Of a stretch of DNA of 64,000 nt, positions 25,800-34,902 are shown piece by piece; the first letter of the stretch is position 1; each line of letters opens with the position of its first letter. Position numbers and translations under genes: made by a program. The notes beneath the pieces were generated by a model that was not told where the DNA came from, ran no database searches, and was given only the letters and a program-made list of their open reading frames with translations. The stretch is from Cellulosilyticum lentocellum DSM 5427 (lineage in GTDB: Bacteria > Bacillota > Clostridia > Lachnospirales > Cellulosilyticaceae), in the NCBI RefSeq assembly GCF_000178835.2, contig NC_015275.1:4431001-4495000 (forward strand), read 5' to 3'.

Positions 25800-26798
25800 T
25801 TATATAACTTTCTTGTAAAATCTAATTCTAAAGCTTGTTCCCTTACCTTTTTCACTTTTCACAGTAATATCTCCATTTTGTCCAAGTACAATACTACGTG
25901 CCATGGCTAGTCCAATGCCCACACTTTCACTGCTGGCATTCTTCCCTCTATAAAATCGCTTGAAAATATTCGGTATATCTTCTGAATCTATACCCTCTCC
26001 ATTATCCACAATCACTACTTCTGTGTACAGTGGGTTTTCCACAGTGTGCACATGAATTTCCCCACCTACAGGTGTATGTTCCATGCAATTCTTAATGATA
26101 TTAACAACAGCTTCAGCACTCCAATTAAAATCACCTACGAAGTGTACTTCATCTCCCTCTACTACTAAGCTTTGTTCTTTTAGCTCCATAGGTATCAAAA
26201 GTGGTTGAACGGCTTTATTAATTAAGGCTTTTACCTCTACAGGTTCTTTCTTGAACTTAATTGTTCCTGCATCTATCTTTGAAAGCTTTAGAAGCGAACT
26301 TACTAGCCATTCAATTCTCTCTAGTTGCAGTCTAATCCTTCTTGTAAACTCTAACCTTTTATCATCTGCCAAGTCAGGGCTTGCTAGTAGCTCTGTCATC
26401 ATAATCATAGAGGTAAGAGGTGTTTTTAATTGGTGAGATATGTCTGATATGGCATCTGCTAAATAAACCTTATCCTTCTTTAATAGCTCAGACTGCTCTG
26501 ATAGCCTTAAAGTAACTTTATAAATTTCATTTTTTAATATACTTAACTCACCTTCTTGATTATCTCTAATATCTAATGAGTATTCTCCCGAACAAATACG
26601 GTGCAAATAAGATGATAACTCATCTAATTTTTTATAACGCCTTCTATTAAAGAACCATATTAAAATGAGTAGCAGAATACTTGTTCCTAAAGCTAAAAAT
26701 CCCGCACTAGTATTTAAAATAAAAGCACCTATTATATTAATAAGTGCTACTATCAACATGCCAACAAGCAGTACTCTATATTCTTTATTCCGAATCAT
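25800..26798 (-). CDS. Intramembrane-type sensor histidine kinase
   Basis: A 332-residue kinase. Two N-terminal membrane helices (~9-28 and ~32-50) are separated by only a few residues, so there is no extracellular sensor, as in kinases that sense through an ABC transporter. The H box is DISHQLKTPLTSM (His122). N box NIIKNCMEHT, G1 DNGEGID, F box FKRFYRG and G2 GIGLAMA are complete. It begins directly after the stop of the response regulator gene. With the FtsX transporter downstream it resembles a Bce-type detection and resistance module for cell-envelope peptides. Confidence 0.9.
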   Translation of the reverse strand: MIRNKEYRVLLVGMLIVALINIIGAFILNTSAGFLALGTSILLLILIWFFNRRRYKKLDELSSYLHRICSGEYSLDIRDNQEGELSILKNEIYKVTLRLSEQSELLKKDKVYLADAISDISHQLKTPLTSMIMMTELLASPDLADDKRLEFTRRIRLQLERIEWLVSSLLKLSKIDAGTIKFKKEPVEVKALINKAVQPLLIPMELKEQSLVVEGDEVHFVGDFNWSAEAVVNIIKNCMEHTPVGGEIHVHTVENPLYTEVVIVDNGEGIDSEDIPNIFKRFYRGKNASSESVGIGLAMARSIVLGQNGDITVKSEKGKGTSFRIRFYKKVI

Positions 26799-27476
26799 CT
26801 ATCTTCCCACCTTATAACCAATTCCTCTAATCGTCGTAATAAATGTTGGATTCCCAGGGTCATCTTCTAATTTATCTCTTAAACGTTTAATATAAACTGT
26901 TACAGTATTATCATTTACAAAGTCTCCTGCTATATCCCATATGCCCTCTAACAGCTGATTTCTAGATAAAGCCTGCCCCTCATGCGTAATGAAAGTAAGC
27001 AGCAGTCTGTATTCTAAAGCTGTCAATTGCACCTCTTTATTATTCTTATAAACCTTGGCTTCCAAGGTGTTTATTCTAATATTATTATAATTAAAAATAG
27101 CTTTTGTACTGTCTGTTTTATTATGACGGCGCAATACTGACTTAATCCTAGAAATAAGTTCTCGAATTCTAAAAGGTTTCGTTACATAGTCATCTGCGCC
27201 CATATCCAGTCCCATAACTACATTAACTTCATCATCACAAGCTGTTAAAAAAATGACTGGAATATCTCTATTCTCTTTAGCCACCTTACAAAGCTCATAA
27301 CCAGAACCATCAGGAAGAGTAAGGTCTAAAAGGCATAAATCTACTACTTCGTTTTCTATATAAGCTTTCCCCTCTGCCACATTGCCGCATACTTTAACCT
27401 CATAACCTTCTTGTCCCAGTGAATACTCTATTCCCATTGCAATGGATAAATCATCTTCTACAACTAAGATTTTCAT
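26799..27476 (-). CDS. OmpR-family response regulator
   Basis: A 225-residue regulator. The receiver domain has acidic pocket EDD (7-9), phosphorylated Asp51 in CLLDLTLPDG, Thr in FLTACDD and Lys in VTKPF. The C-terminal winged helix has ALSRNQLLEGIWDI and TVYIKRLRDKLE, then the usual IRGIGYKV ending. It is the first gene of the operon with the kinase, and probably drives the FtsX transporter genes from a promoter in or near 25636-25799, as in other transporter-linked systems. Confidence 0.93.
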   Translation of the reverse strand: MKILVVEDDLSIAMGIEYSLGQEGYEVKVCGNVAEGKAYIENEVVDLCLLDLTLPDGSGYELCKVAKENRDIPVIFLTACDDEVNVVMGLDMGADDYVTKPFRIRELISRIKSVLRRHNKTDSTKAIFNYNNIRINTLEAKVYKNNKEVQLTALEYRLLLTFITHEGQALSRNQLLEGIWDIAGDFVNDNTVTVYIKRLRDKLEDDPGNPTFITTIRGIGYKVGR

Positions 27477-27743
27477 TTATTCCCCTCTTTCCCTCAATAT
27501 TTAGATATCTACACCTTTAATAAATATACAAAAAGAAAGCTATACACTAATGGCCTTCTTTTGGATTTGATATCATTAAAATTTGCTCTGTATAGATATC
27601 ATTATTTTATAAGGCCTATCTTTGGGCTTAGTATAACCCAACTTATATAAGTTTAAAAAGCCTTATTTTTTAATTATCGTACCTTTTGGGTCATATATAC
27701 CTTTCATTTTGTTTACAAGCCAAGGTATACGGCAAGAATACAA
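27477..27743. other. Divergent intergenic region without gene
   Basis: AT-rich DNA between the leftward two-component operon and the rightward thioesterase gene. I see no coding frame or strong hairpin here. The thioesterase promoter follows at 27744-27772. Confidence 0.5.
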
Positions 27744-27772
27744 TTGATTCATTAGATTGCTTTAGATATAAT
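27744..27772 (+). promoter_or_regulatory. Promoter of acyl-ACP thioesterase
   Basis: TTGATT (27744-27749), a 17-nt spacer and a perfect TATAAT (27767-27772), 38 bp before the ATG. Confidence 0.65.
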
Positions 27773-27810
27773 TAGTCACAAAGAGATTCCATACGAAGGG
27801 GCTATTAAAA

Positions 27811-28560
27811 ATGGATAATACATTCAGTAAAAAATATACGATAGAAATTTATGATGTTAATTCAAATTATAGATGTAAATACTCATCTCTAATGAATTAT
27901 TTATGGGATGTAGTTGTTTCACAAAGTGATTCTTTAGGAGAAACAGATAATGGTCTTATCAATAATTGCGCTTGGGTTCTACTCAAATATGACTTAACCA
28001 TTATCGAATATCCCAAATTTCGCGACACTATCACTGTTGAAACGGATATTGTAGGCATAAAAAAATTATATGGCTATCGAAGTTTTACAATTAAGACTTC
28101 AGAAGGTACTCTCATTGCTTCTGGTATTTCCACGGCTGTGCTTATTGACATTAATAAAAGACGCCCTGTAAGAATCTCCCCTGAACAATGCAAGCTCTAT
28201 GGAATAGAAAAGGAATTAGAAGAAAACATTCCCTTAGACGATTTTATACAACTTGAAGGCTATAAATATTCAAAGGATTATCGTGCACGACATAGTGATA
28301 TTGATATCAATCAACATGTAAATAATGTTAAGTATCTTGAAATGGCAGTTGATACTTTACCTAGAACTATTTTAAATGCGTCTGAAATCTCAAATATTAA
28401 AGTACTATATAAAAAAGAAGCCCTAGATGAAGCTTCTTTACACGTTTGTAGTGATGTTATAGAAAATGAGAAGGGTCACTTAACGACCCTTCATACAATA
28501 ATAGATTTAACTCATGATAAATTACTTACAAAGTTAGAACTTAAATGGAGAAAAATATAG
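27811..28560 (+). CDS. Acyl-ACP thioesterase (FatA/FatB-like)
   Basis: A 249-residue double-hotdog protein. It releases fatty acids from acyl carrier protein. The first hotdog opens with FSKKYTIEIYDVNSN, a mark of bacterial acyl-ACP thioesterases. The second holds HSDIDINQHVNNVKYLEM, with the conserved D-x-N-x-H-x-N-N catalytic and structural residues. AAGGGG precedes the ATG. It is a single-gene unit, with its own promoter. Its free fatty acid product could feed the LuxE/LuxC pair at 5.6-8.0 kb, but that is only a suggestion. Confidence 0.88.
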   Translation: MDNTFSKKYTIEIYDVNSNYRCKYSSLMNYLWDVVVSQSDSLGETDNGLINNCAWVLLKYDLTIIEYPKFRDTITVETDIVGIKKLYGYRSFTIKTSEGTLIASGISTAVLIDINKRRPVRISPEQCKLYGIEKELEENIPLDDFIQLEGYKYSKDYRARHSDIDINQHVNNVKYLEMAVDTLPRTILNASEISNIKVLYKKEALDEASLHVCSDVIENEKGHLTTLHTIIDLTHDKLLTKLELKWRKI

Positions 28561-28568
28561 CACAAAGG

Positions 28569-28642
28569 TTTTAATGTATCTCTAATGTATTTACCTAAAA
28601 GGATTATAAATGAGAGTGGCAATCTTTTTCAACCTCGTCTAG
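28569..28642 (-). pseudogene. Fragment of GyrI-like gene
   Basis: This ~75-bp stretch is closely similar to 32126-32207 inside the GyrI-like gene. Read on the minus strand it encodes DEVEKDC and, after a one-base shift, SFIILLGKYIRDTLK, matching DKVEKDCLSFIIPLGKYIKDT. It is a dead fragment 3.4 kb from the intact gene. Confidence 0.7.
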
Positions 28643-28718
28643 CTAACAATTCTCTATATATCAACATCTCCTAGCAGATATCCATCCTCTATCTAAAAAA
28701 TAGTATCTATCCACCTAA

Positions 28719-28771
28719 AATAACCCCCTCTTAAAGCTTGACTATATGTCATGCTTTAACAGAGGGTTATT
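28719..28771. terminator. Bidirectional terminator hairpin
   Basis: AATAACC...TTAAAGC pairs with GCTTTAA...GGTTATT (28719-28771) around TATA, with a few mismatches. It lies between the rightward thioesterase and the leftward ABC operon. Confidence 0.7.
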
Positions 28772-28850
28772 CTACACACAAATATCAAAGATAGTTATTT
28801 ATGAGCTAGAATTTACTATGTTAGGTAATAACTTGAACTATATTTTATAT

Positions 28851-29624
28851 CTAATAGCTTTGATGGTTTTTAAAAATTTGATACGCAGCAGGAATCATTA
28901 TTGAGCTAAAACCTATTGCAACAAATGGGATGAGTTGATAGGTAGCTATATGAATCCCCGCTATGGAATAGTAAAAGGATGGAGAGGCCGTAGATAAATT
29001 TGCCATCTGTATAGGGAGTAATTGAATGATGGCTCTAGCTAAATAAGCTGATTCTGGGAAATAGAGTATTCTAGTTCCTAGAATAAATAAAAAGGATACA
29101 ACAATGGCGCTATATGTGGATTTAAATTTTGCTGAAAACAGCATACAAATAACTGCTGAAAATACATTTCCAATGAAAGCACAGCTAATATATATCCAAA
29201 AAGTTCTCCATTCTTCTTGGCTACTTGTTTCAAATCCCCACACCCATAAAGTCCCTATATAAGAAACTAGGAATAATACCCCAAACAAGCCTACAGCAAC
29301 TGAAATACCTACTATAATTTTAGCCATAATAAGTCTACTCTTTCCATTTTTTGAAGCTAAAATAAGCTTATCTACACGCGTTGTATATTCTTCTGCAAAT
29401 AGCGGGGCTATACATATACTTGTTATAAGAAATATAATGAGTATTGTTGTATCTGCAAGCCCAATAAAATAGTTTACTCCACTTATTTCTCTTGGCATCA
29501 GACTTACAAAACCGACATATCTAAAAACGGTAAGGATTATCGATAAGATAGATACTATACAAACACTTTTTTTACATAGCATTTTCTTGAATTCAAATTG
29601 CGCAAGTTCCAAAAAATTACTCAT
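28851..29624 (-). CDS. ABC-2 type transporter permease
   Basis: A 257-residue protein with six membrane helices and an N-terminal cytoplasmic FLELAQFEFKKMLCKK segment, the common opening of ABC-2 (NosY-like) permeases. EEYTTRVDKLILASKNGKSRL is the coupling loop typical of this group. GAGGAGG precedes the ATG. It overlaps its ATPase gene by 4 bp and ends a four-gene operon led by an ECF sigma factor. Substrate unknown. Confidence 0.85.
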   Translation of the reverse strand: MSNFLELAQFEFKKMLCKKSVCIVSILSIILTVFRYVGFVSLMPREISGVNYFIGLADTTILIIFLITSICIAPLFAEEYTTRVDKLILASKNGKSRLIMAKIIVGISVAVGLFGVLFLVSYIGTLWVWGFETSSQEEWRTFWIYISCAFIGNVFSAVICMLFSAKFKSTYSAIVVSFLFILGTRILYFPESAYLARAIIQLLPIQMANLSTASPSFYYSIAGIHIATYQLIPFVAIGFSSIMIPAAYQIFKNHQSY

Positions 29625-30487
29625 CGTGTCCCCTCCTCACTAAAATAATATAAGTATAGATCTTCAAGTGTTGCTGGAACACTTACAGCCTGTTCACAGG
29701 GCTTTGTATCTGCAACGCACCTGATAAAAGTTCCTGTGCTATCTTTTCTAATATTGATGATGGGATAGGATGTCATTAATCTTTCTGCCATTTCTTGGTC
29801 TACGGTACATTCAAATACCATATTGTGAATCACTTTGATTACCTCTTCCAAGCTTCCATTATGAATACATTCTCCATTTTTCATGACTAGAATAGTTGCA
29901 GCAATATTTTCAATATCCGATACAATATGGGTAGAAAGTAAAATAATACGATTTGCACCAAGCTGAGAAATCAAATTACGAAAACGCACGCGCTCTTTAG
30001 GATCTAATCCAGCTGTTGGCTCATCTAAAATAAGTAATTTAGGATTGTTAAGTAATGCCTGTGCAATGCCTAAACGCTGTTTCATCCCTCCCGAAAAGGT
30101 TTTAATTCTCTTTTTGGCTACTTCTTTTAAAGAGACAATTTCTAAAAGCTCCTGTACTTTTGCTTTGGCTTGCATCTTGGTCAATCCTTTTAAGCTAGCC
30201 ATATACATCAAAAAATTAAAGGCTGTAAACTCTGGATAGTAGCCAAAGTCTTGAGGTAAATAGCCCAATAGATCTCTGTAGGCTTCTTCGCTTGCATGAA
30301 TCCCATCCAATTTAACTTCTCCATTTGTAGGTTTTAATACCCCACACAGCATACGCATAAGTGTTGTCTTTCCAGCACCATTTGCTCCTAAAAGTCCATA
30401 AACCCCCTCATGCAATGTTAAGGAGATATGGTCAACCGCAATTTTATTTTTGTAGTGCTTAGTTAAACGGTCAATAGTAAGTTCCAT
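29621..30487 (-). CDS. ABC-2 type transporter ATPase
   Basis: A 288-residue ATPase. Walker A GANGAGKTTLMRMLCG, Q-loop YLPQDFGYYPEFTAF, signature FSGGMKQRLGIAQALL, Walker B LLILDEPTAGLDP and switch STHIVSD are intact. The ~70-residue C-terminal extension is usual for this class. It overlaps the upstream membrane-protein gene by 25 bp and the permease gene by 4 bp. It drives the permease at 28851-29624. Confidence 0.93.
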   Translation of the reverse strand: MELTIDRLTKHYKNKIAVDHISLTLHEGVYGLLGANGAGKTTLMRMLCGVLKPTNGEVKLDGIHASEEAYRDLLGYLPQDFGYYPEFTAFNFLMYMASLKGLTKMQAKAKVQELLEIVSLKEVAKKRIKTFSGGMKQRLGIAQALLNNPKLLILDEPTAGLDPKERVRFRNLISQLGANRIILLSTHIVSDIENIAATILVMKNGECIHNGSLEEVIKVIHNMVFECTVDQEMAERLMTSYPIINIRKDSTGTFIRCVADTKPCEQAVSVPATLEDLYLYYFSEEGTR

Positions 30488-31194
30488 TTTAATTCCTCCG
30501 TTTCTTTAATCATTTTTTTTAGTTCATATGCTATAACACCTAACAACATAATGAATACTATCCACCATATCACCTTGTAAGGGTCACCCAAAATCATGCT
30601 ATATTGAGATATAACATCAGAACTCATCACACTTATAATTCCCGTAACAGTTGCACAAATAGTAAGTGTCTGCCTGGACTGCAATCGGTTTAATATAGCT
30701 AATGTCATATACGTATTCATCATAAAAGGTGTTATGAGATAAAGTGCTGTACGCAAAAATCCCATATCATTCCTCCCCCCTATTAAAAATATCGTTGCTA
30801 TTAAAACGATTGCTTGAACCGTACCTAGAATTGTTAATCTAACCAATATAATCTCTGTAAAATGATGTCTACAACTCATTTCAAGTTCTACCATATTATA
30901 GGACATACTCCTTGCCAACTCAGAGATACTTAGTAATCCAAGGAAAGGAAGTATTGATGAACTAATCCATACAACTGAAAGAGATGTTTCACTCTTGTAA
31001 AACACACCTAGTACTACCACAAACAAGAGCATTGATAATAGCCAATATCTTTTTCTAATATAGCTTATTTGTGTCCTCACAAAATCAAATTGACTTGCTT
31101 TTGGAAAGGTCAGTTGTTTTAAAAACACTTCCTTTCTTGAAGGCTCTGGTGCATTAAAAGCAGTTTTTAGTTCTTTCTTTAAATTTTTATTCAT
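30463..31194 (-). CDS. Six-helix membrane protein in sigma/ABC operon
   Basis: A 243-residue protein I cannot assign firmly. A basic N-terminal cytoplasmic part of about 70 residues (KKELKTAFNAPEPSRKEVFL) is followed by six membrane helices. The cytoplasmic N-terminus next to a sigma factor gene suggests an anti-sigma or sensor role, but similar proteins in such operons may instead be a second transporter subunit. It overlaps the sigma gene by 8 bp and the ATPase gene by 25 bp. AAGGAGG precedes the ATG. Confidence 0.6.
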   Translation of the reverse strand: MNKNLKKELKTAFNAPEPSRKEVFLKQLTFPKASQFDFVRTQISYIRKRYWLLSMLLFVVVLGVFYKSETSLSVVWISSSILPFLGLLSISELARSMSYNMVELEMSCRHHFTEIILVRLTILGTVQAIVLIATIFLIGGRNDMGFLRTALYLITPFMMNTYMTLAILNRLQSRQTLTICATVTGIISVMSSDVISQYSMILGDPYKVIWWIVFIMLLGVIAYELKKMIKETEELKWNLLLTV

Positions 31195-31648
31195 AAAAAT
31201 CCTCCTTCCTTAAAACAGCCCTCAATTTATCCATTGCTAAATGAAGTTTTCTATAAAGAGCAAAACGAGATATACCGAGTATGTTACTAATTTCACTCAT
31301 TCCTAGCTCATTTGTAAATCGTAACAATAAAAGCTCTTGCAACTCCTTGGGTAAAGTTTCAACTACCTCCTGAAATATAATGTTTGTTTCAAACTGATAT
31401 ATACCTTCCTCAGTAGGCACGTCTTCATATACAAGCTGTTTCTCTAATTGTTCAAAATAGTCTATGGTTAAATGTTTGGCAATTGTGTAAAGGTATGCTA
31501 AAGGCTTTCCCCTATTTATGTAGGAAGTTTGCGCAAAATATTTGAGGAAAGCTTCCTGTGTTAAATCTTCTGCAACTTCTTTATTCTTGACTTTGAAATA
31601 GCAATATCGGTAAATCTTATCATATTGATCTTGAATTTCTATAGACAT
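31187..31648 (-). CDS. ECF-type RNA polymerase sigma factor
   Basis: A 153-residue two-domain sigma factor. Region 2 shows YDKIYRYCYFKVKNKEVAED and the -10 binding LTQEAFLKYFAQ; region 4 shows LPKELQELLLLRFTNELGMS and EISNILGISRFALYRKLHLA (HTH). GGGGAG precedes the ATG. It heads an operon with a membrane protein and an ABC-2 transporter, so it probably directs transcription of that operon in response to an envelope signal. Confidence 0.88.
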   Translation of the reverse strand: MSIEIQDQYDKIYRYCYFKVKNKEVAEDLTQEAFLKYFAQTSYINRGKPLAYLYTIAKHLTIDYFEQLEKQLVYEDVPTEEGIYQFETNIIFQEVVETLPKELQELLLLRFTNELGMSEISNILGISRFALYRKLHLAMDKLRAVLRKEDFYE

Positions 31649-31854
31649 ATAAATCTCCCCTCACTATGTATAACGACTATTACCCATAAAGTGTGCGGCT
31701 AGACACAAAAAAAATATTTTTTATTATATTAAATTCAATATACTGCCCCCTATGGAGCGTGGGTTGAATCATAACATACTGTTCATATAATCAAATCAAG
31801 CCAATATCTTGAAAAGTTTCTTCCATGAAATGACCACCTTCAGATAGCATATGA

Positions 31855-31888
31855 AAAAGCCCAAAAGTAATTTTACTTTTCGGCTTTT
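31855..31888 (-). terminator. Terminator of GyrI-like gene
   Basis: Sixteen-base arms around TT with a single C/C mismatch (31855-31870, 31873-31888); T-rich flanks on both strands. Apart from this, 31649-31955 shows no gene. Confidence 0.75.
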
Positions 31889-31955
31889 GTTATACATATT
31901 TTATTGGATACTTATAGAGCTTCTATAATCTCCTATTCATTAATATCACTATATA

Positions 31956-32441
31956 CTATTCTTTTACAGGAGTTAACGTATACATTTGGAAATTACCTTT
32001 TTCAAAATCCTCTCTTGGATAAACTTCAATGGTAAACTGTCCATTTATATTAACCTTGTTCTTTTTGGCCCAAGCTTTTACATTTCTTTTGCCCCTTACC
32101 TCACCCGTTAGTTGTTCAAATGTCTCGGCATTAAATGTATCTTTAATGTACTTACCTAAAGGAATTATAAATGAGAGACAATCCTTTTCAACCTTGTCTA
32201 TCTCTGTTACTCCGCATCCTGCAATATAATCAGGTGTTTTATTTAAACAAACGGCATATTCAACAACGGGTGTTTCCGCATTTTTAACACTGCCTCTATA
32301 TGTTTCACCATAAATATCCCACAGCTTTCCAAGGCTGGCAAATGAAATTGGTAGACCTGATTTTTGTAAACTTAGCCCAACAACTTTAATTTCCCTATCA
32401 ATTACTATTATCTCTGTACTATTTTTCTCAACAAACATCAT
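31956..32441 (-). CDS. GyrI-like (effector-binding) domain protein
   Basis: A 161-residue stand-alone GyrI-like/AraC effector-binding domain. VVGLSLQKSGLPISFASLGKLWDIYGET opens the fold, AGCGVTEIDKVEKDCLSFIIPLGKY is the core SHS2 strand-helix-strand, and the end QFTIEVYPREDFEKGNFQMY is typical. Members bind small hydrophobic molecules; without a DNA-binding domain it may be a drug-binding or hydrolytic protein. AAGGA precedes ATGATG; either Met can start. A fragment of this gene is seen at 28569-28642. Confidence 0.8.
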   Translation of the reverse strand: MMFVEKNSTEIIVIDREIKVVGLSLQKSGLPISFASLGKLWDIYGETYRGSVKNAETPVVEYAVCLNKTPDYIAGCGVTEIDKVEKDCLSFIIPLGKYIKDTFNAETFEQLTGEVRGKRNVKAWAKKNKVNINGQFTIEVYPREDFEKGNFQMYTLTPVKE

Positions 32442-32723
32442 ATCGCACCATTCCTTCTCTTAATATAAATAGTTCGTAGTTGTACTTCATCTAAAAAATT
32501 AATTTATCCTTCCACTTTTTTATTATTTTAGTATTTTCAGATAATTTTGTCTATACTCTTTAATTAGAGCTATCGAAACATGTATATTGAGTTTAGTCCT
32601 TACAAATGCCCTCTTTACGATATTGATAATTATTTTCAATTTTTATTTACATGATCTTCTTTTTATATTAAGATATTCATATAATGACTATAAAGACTTC
32701 AACGAGTCCGTAATGGAGGTTCT

Positions 32724-33083
32724 ATGCACCGATTTATTTATCTCACTATAGGTTTCATTTTTTTAGCTCTTGGCTTATTAGGGGTTGTATTCCCAATTCT
32801 CCCTACTACGCCTTTTTTATTGGCGACTTCTTTTTGCTTTGCTAAAGGTTCCGACCGCTTTCACCGTTGGTTCACTGAAACCAAAATTTATAAAAATAAC
32901 TTAGAGAGCTTCGTAAACGAGAGAGCCATGACGCTTAGAACTAAAATATGCACACTTGCTTTTGCCTCAATCATGTTGCTCTTCCCTCTCATCTTTGTGG
33001 ATGTATTAGCTTTTAGGCTATTTATTATTGCACTGTATATCATTAAGTACTATTACTTTATCTTTAGAATTAAAACAGTCTAA
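32724..33083 (+). CDS. YbaN/DUF454 membrane protein
   Basis: A 119-residue protein with three membrane helices. LGLLGVVFPILPTTPFLLAT then SFCFAKGSDRFHRWF is the DUF454 signature. Function unknown. GGAGG lies 5 nt before the ATG. It leads an operon with a CydDC-like transporter and a YgbA-like protein; DUF454 genes commonly lie near respiratory or heme-related genes. Confidence 0.85.
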   Translation: MHRFIYLTIGFIFLALGLLGVVFPILPTTPFLLATSFCFAKGSDRFHRWFTETKIYKNNLESFVNERAMTLRTKICTLAFASIMLLFPLIFVDVLAFRLFIIALYIIKYYYFIFRIKTV

Positions 33084-33159
33084 GTTAGCTATTCCATTCC
33101 TAATTTTATTTTCATTGTTTTAATACTAGAAATTTATACACAAGGAGTTTTAGAAATTT

Positions 33160-34902
33160 ATGTTTAATCCACGACTTATTAAATTAGTCCCCAACAGTAT
33201 CCACTTTATCATTCACACTGTGCTTTATCAGTGGATGGGGTTACTTTTTAATATACTTGCTACTTTTTCAACTGCCTTCTTAATAGAAGGTTTATTTTTT
33301 GACAAGCTTACTACAAGTTCACTAATCATTGCCTTTGGGCTTATTATTCTAGCTATTGTAGTTCGCTTTATTACAAATATTAAAGCTACCCGCGCTTCTT
33401 ACTACGCAAGTAGTGAAGTAAAAAACAAGCTTCGTTCTCTCATTTATAACAAATTGTTAGAACTAGGTATCCACTATAACGAAGAAGTTTCAACTTCAAA
33501 GGTGGTTCAAATGGCTAGTGAAGGTGTAGAACAAATCGATATTTACTTTGGCCGCTATTTACCTCAGCTTTTTTATAGCTTATTAGCACCTATTACCTTA
33601 TTTATTATCCTCTCCTTCCTTAATATCAAGGTAGCTTTTATTTTATTAGTCTGTGTACCACTGATTCCTATATCAATTATTGCGGTTAACAAGTTTGCTA
33701 AAAAACTCTTTCATAAATACTGGGCCTCTTATACTGGGCTAGGAGATCATTTCTTAGATAACTTAGAAGGTCTTACAACGCTTAAAGTCTATGAAGCTGA
33801 TGAGCACTACAATGAAGTGATGAATACAGATGCTGAACACTTTAGAAAAATCACTATGAAAGTACTCACTATGCAGCTTAATTCCATCACACTGATGGAC
33901 CTTATTGCCTATGGTGGTGCAGCTATTGGTATTATCTGTAGTCTCATTGCTTTTGGAAATGGAAGCATTAGCTTAAGTGAAACCATTATCTTCTTACTTT
34001 TAACAAGTGAATTCTTCATTCCACTTCGTCTATTAGGTTCTTTCTTCCACGTAGCAATGAACGGAATGGCAGCTGCTAAAAATATATTCGCTCTTATTGA
34101 TATTGAATCTAAGGATGAAATAGCTACTACTCAGGCGTTTAAAAATGGAGATATTCAAATCTCAAATGTTAACTTTAGCTATGATGAAGACCGTCAGATT
34201 TTAAAAGACATCTCTATGTCTATTAAGCAAAGTAGCTTTGTATCTATTGTAGGAGAATCAGGCTGTGGTAAATCTACTATTGTTTCTCTTCTTATGGGAT
34301 TTAATAAATGCTTTGAGGGCCACATAAGCATTGACGGGGTGCCACTGGGTAGCATTGATTCAAAATCATTTATGGAGAATGTATGTATTGTTAAGCATCA
34401 AAACTATCTTTTTAAAGGTAGCATTAGACACAATCTCCTCATGGGAAATAAAAATGCAACAGATGAAGCGTTATTAGAAGCCTTAAAACAAGTGAACCTC
34501 TATGACTTTGTTATGTCAGAAGGCGGTCTTGACTTTATGCTAACTGAAGGGGCTTCTAATCTTTCAGGTGGACAAGCACAACGATTAGCTTTAGCCCGTG
34601 CTTTACTCCATGATGCCTCTATTTATATCTTTGACGAAGCAACTTCAAATATTGATGTTGAAAGTGAAGGCATTATTTATAACATCATTAAAACATTAGC
34701 TACAACTAAAACTGTTATTTTAATTTCTCATCGCCTTGCTAATGTTGTAGAAAGTGATACCATCTTTGTCTTAGACAAAGGAAAACTCGTAGAACAAGGA
34801 ACTCATGAAGAGCTCTTAGCTCATGGCAAAACTTATTCTAACCTCTATATGAGTCAACAAAATCTAGAAAATATATTTGAAGGAGGACATCAAAATGCCT
34901 AA
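33160..34902 (+). CDS. CydD-like heterodimeric ABC exporter subunit
   Basis: A 580-residue half-transporter with six membrane helices (1-310) and an ATPase domain. Walker A VGESGCGKSTIVSL (~363), signature LSGGQAQRLALARAL (~467), Walker B IYIFDEATSNID. The pairing with the next gene and the helical layout fit CydD/CydC, the exporter tied to thiol export and, in later work, heme binding, needed for cytochrome bd assembly. AAGGAG is 12 nt before the ATG. It overlaps the next gene by 8 bp. No cytochrome genes are in the window, so another substrate is possible. Confidence 0.8.
   Translation: MFNPRLIKLVPNSIHFIIHTVLYQWMGLLFNILATFSTAFLIEGLFFDKLTTSSLIIAFGLIILAIVVRFITNIKATRASYYASSEVKNKLRSLIYNKLLELGIHYNEEVSTSKVVQMASEGVEQIDIYFGRYLPQLFYSLLAPITLFIILSFLNIKVAFILLVCVPLIPISIIAVNKFAKKLFHKYWASYTGLGDHFLDNLEGLTTLKVYEADEHYNEVMNTDAEHFRKITMKVLTMQLNSITLMDLIAYGGAAIGIICSLIAFGNGSISLSETIIFLLLTSEFFIPLRLLGSFFHVAMNGMAAAKNIFALIDIESKDEIATTQAFKNGDIQISNVNFSYDEDRQILKDISMSIKQSSFVSIVGESGCGKSTIVSLLMGFNKCFEGHISIDGVPLGSIDSKSFMENVCIVKHQNYLFKGSIRHNLLMGNKNATDEALLEALKQVNLYDFVMSEGGLDFMLTEGASNLSGGQAQRLALARALLHDASIYIFDEATSNIDVESEGIIYNIIKTLATTKTVILISHRLANVVESDTIFVLDKGKLVEQGTHEELLAHGKTYSNLYMSQQNLENIFEGGHQNA

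Noticed and set aside
31649-31740. ECF-type autoregulated promoter before the sigma gene at 31648
   Set aside because: I could not find a convincing -35 AAC and -10 CGTC pair at the right spacing.
32625-32645. TTGATAATTATTTTCAA as an FNR/CRP box before the YbaN operon
   Set aside because: Only the outer TTGA/TCAA match and the spacing is wrong for a standard site; too weak to call.
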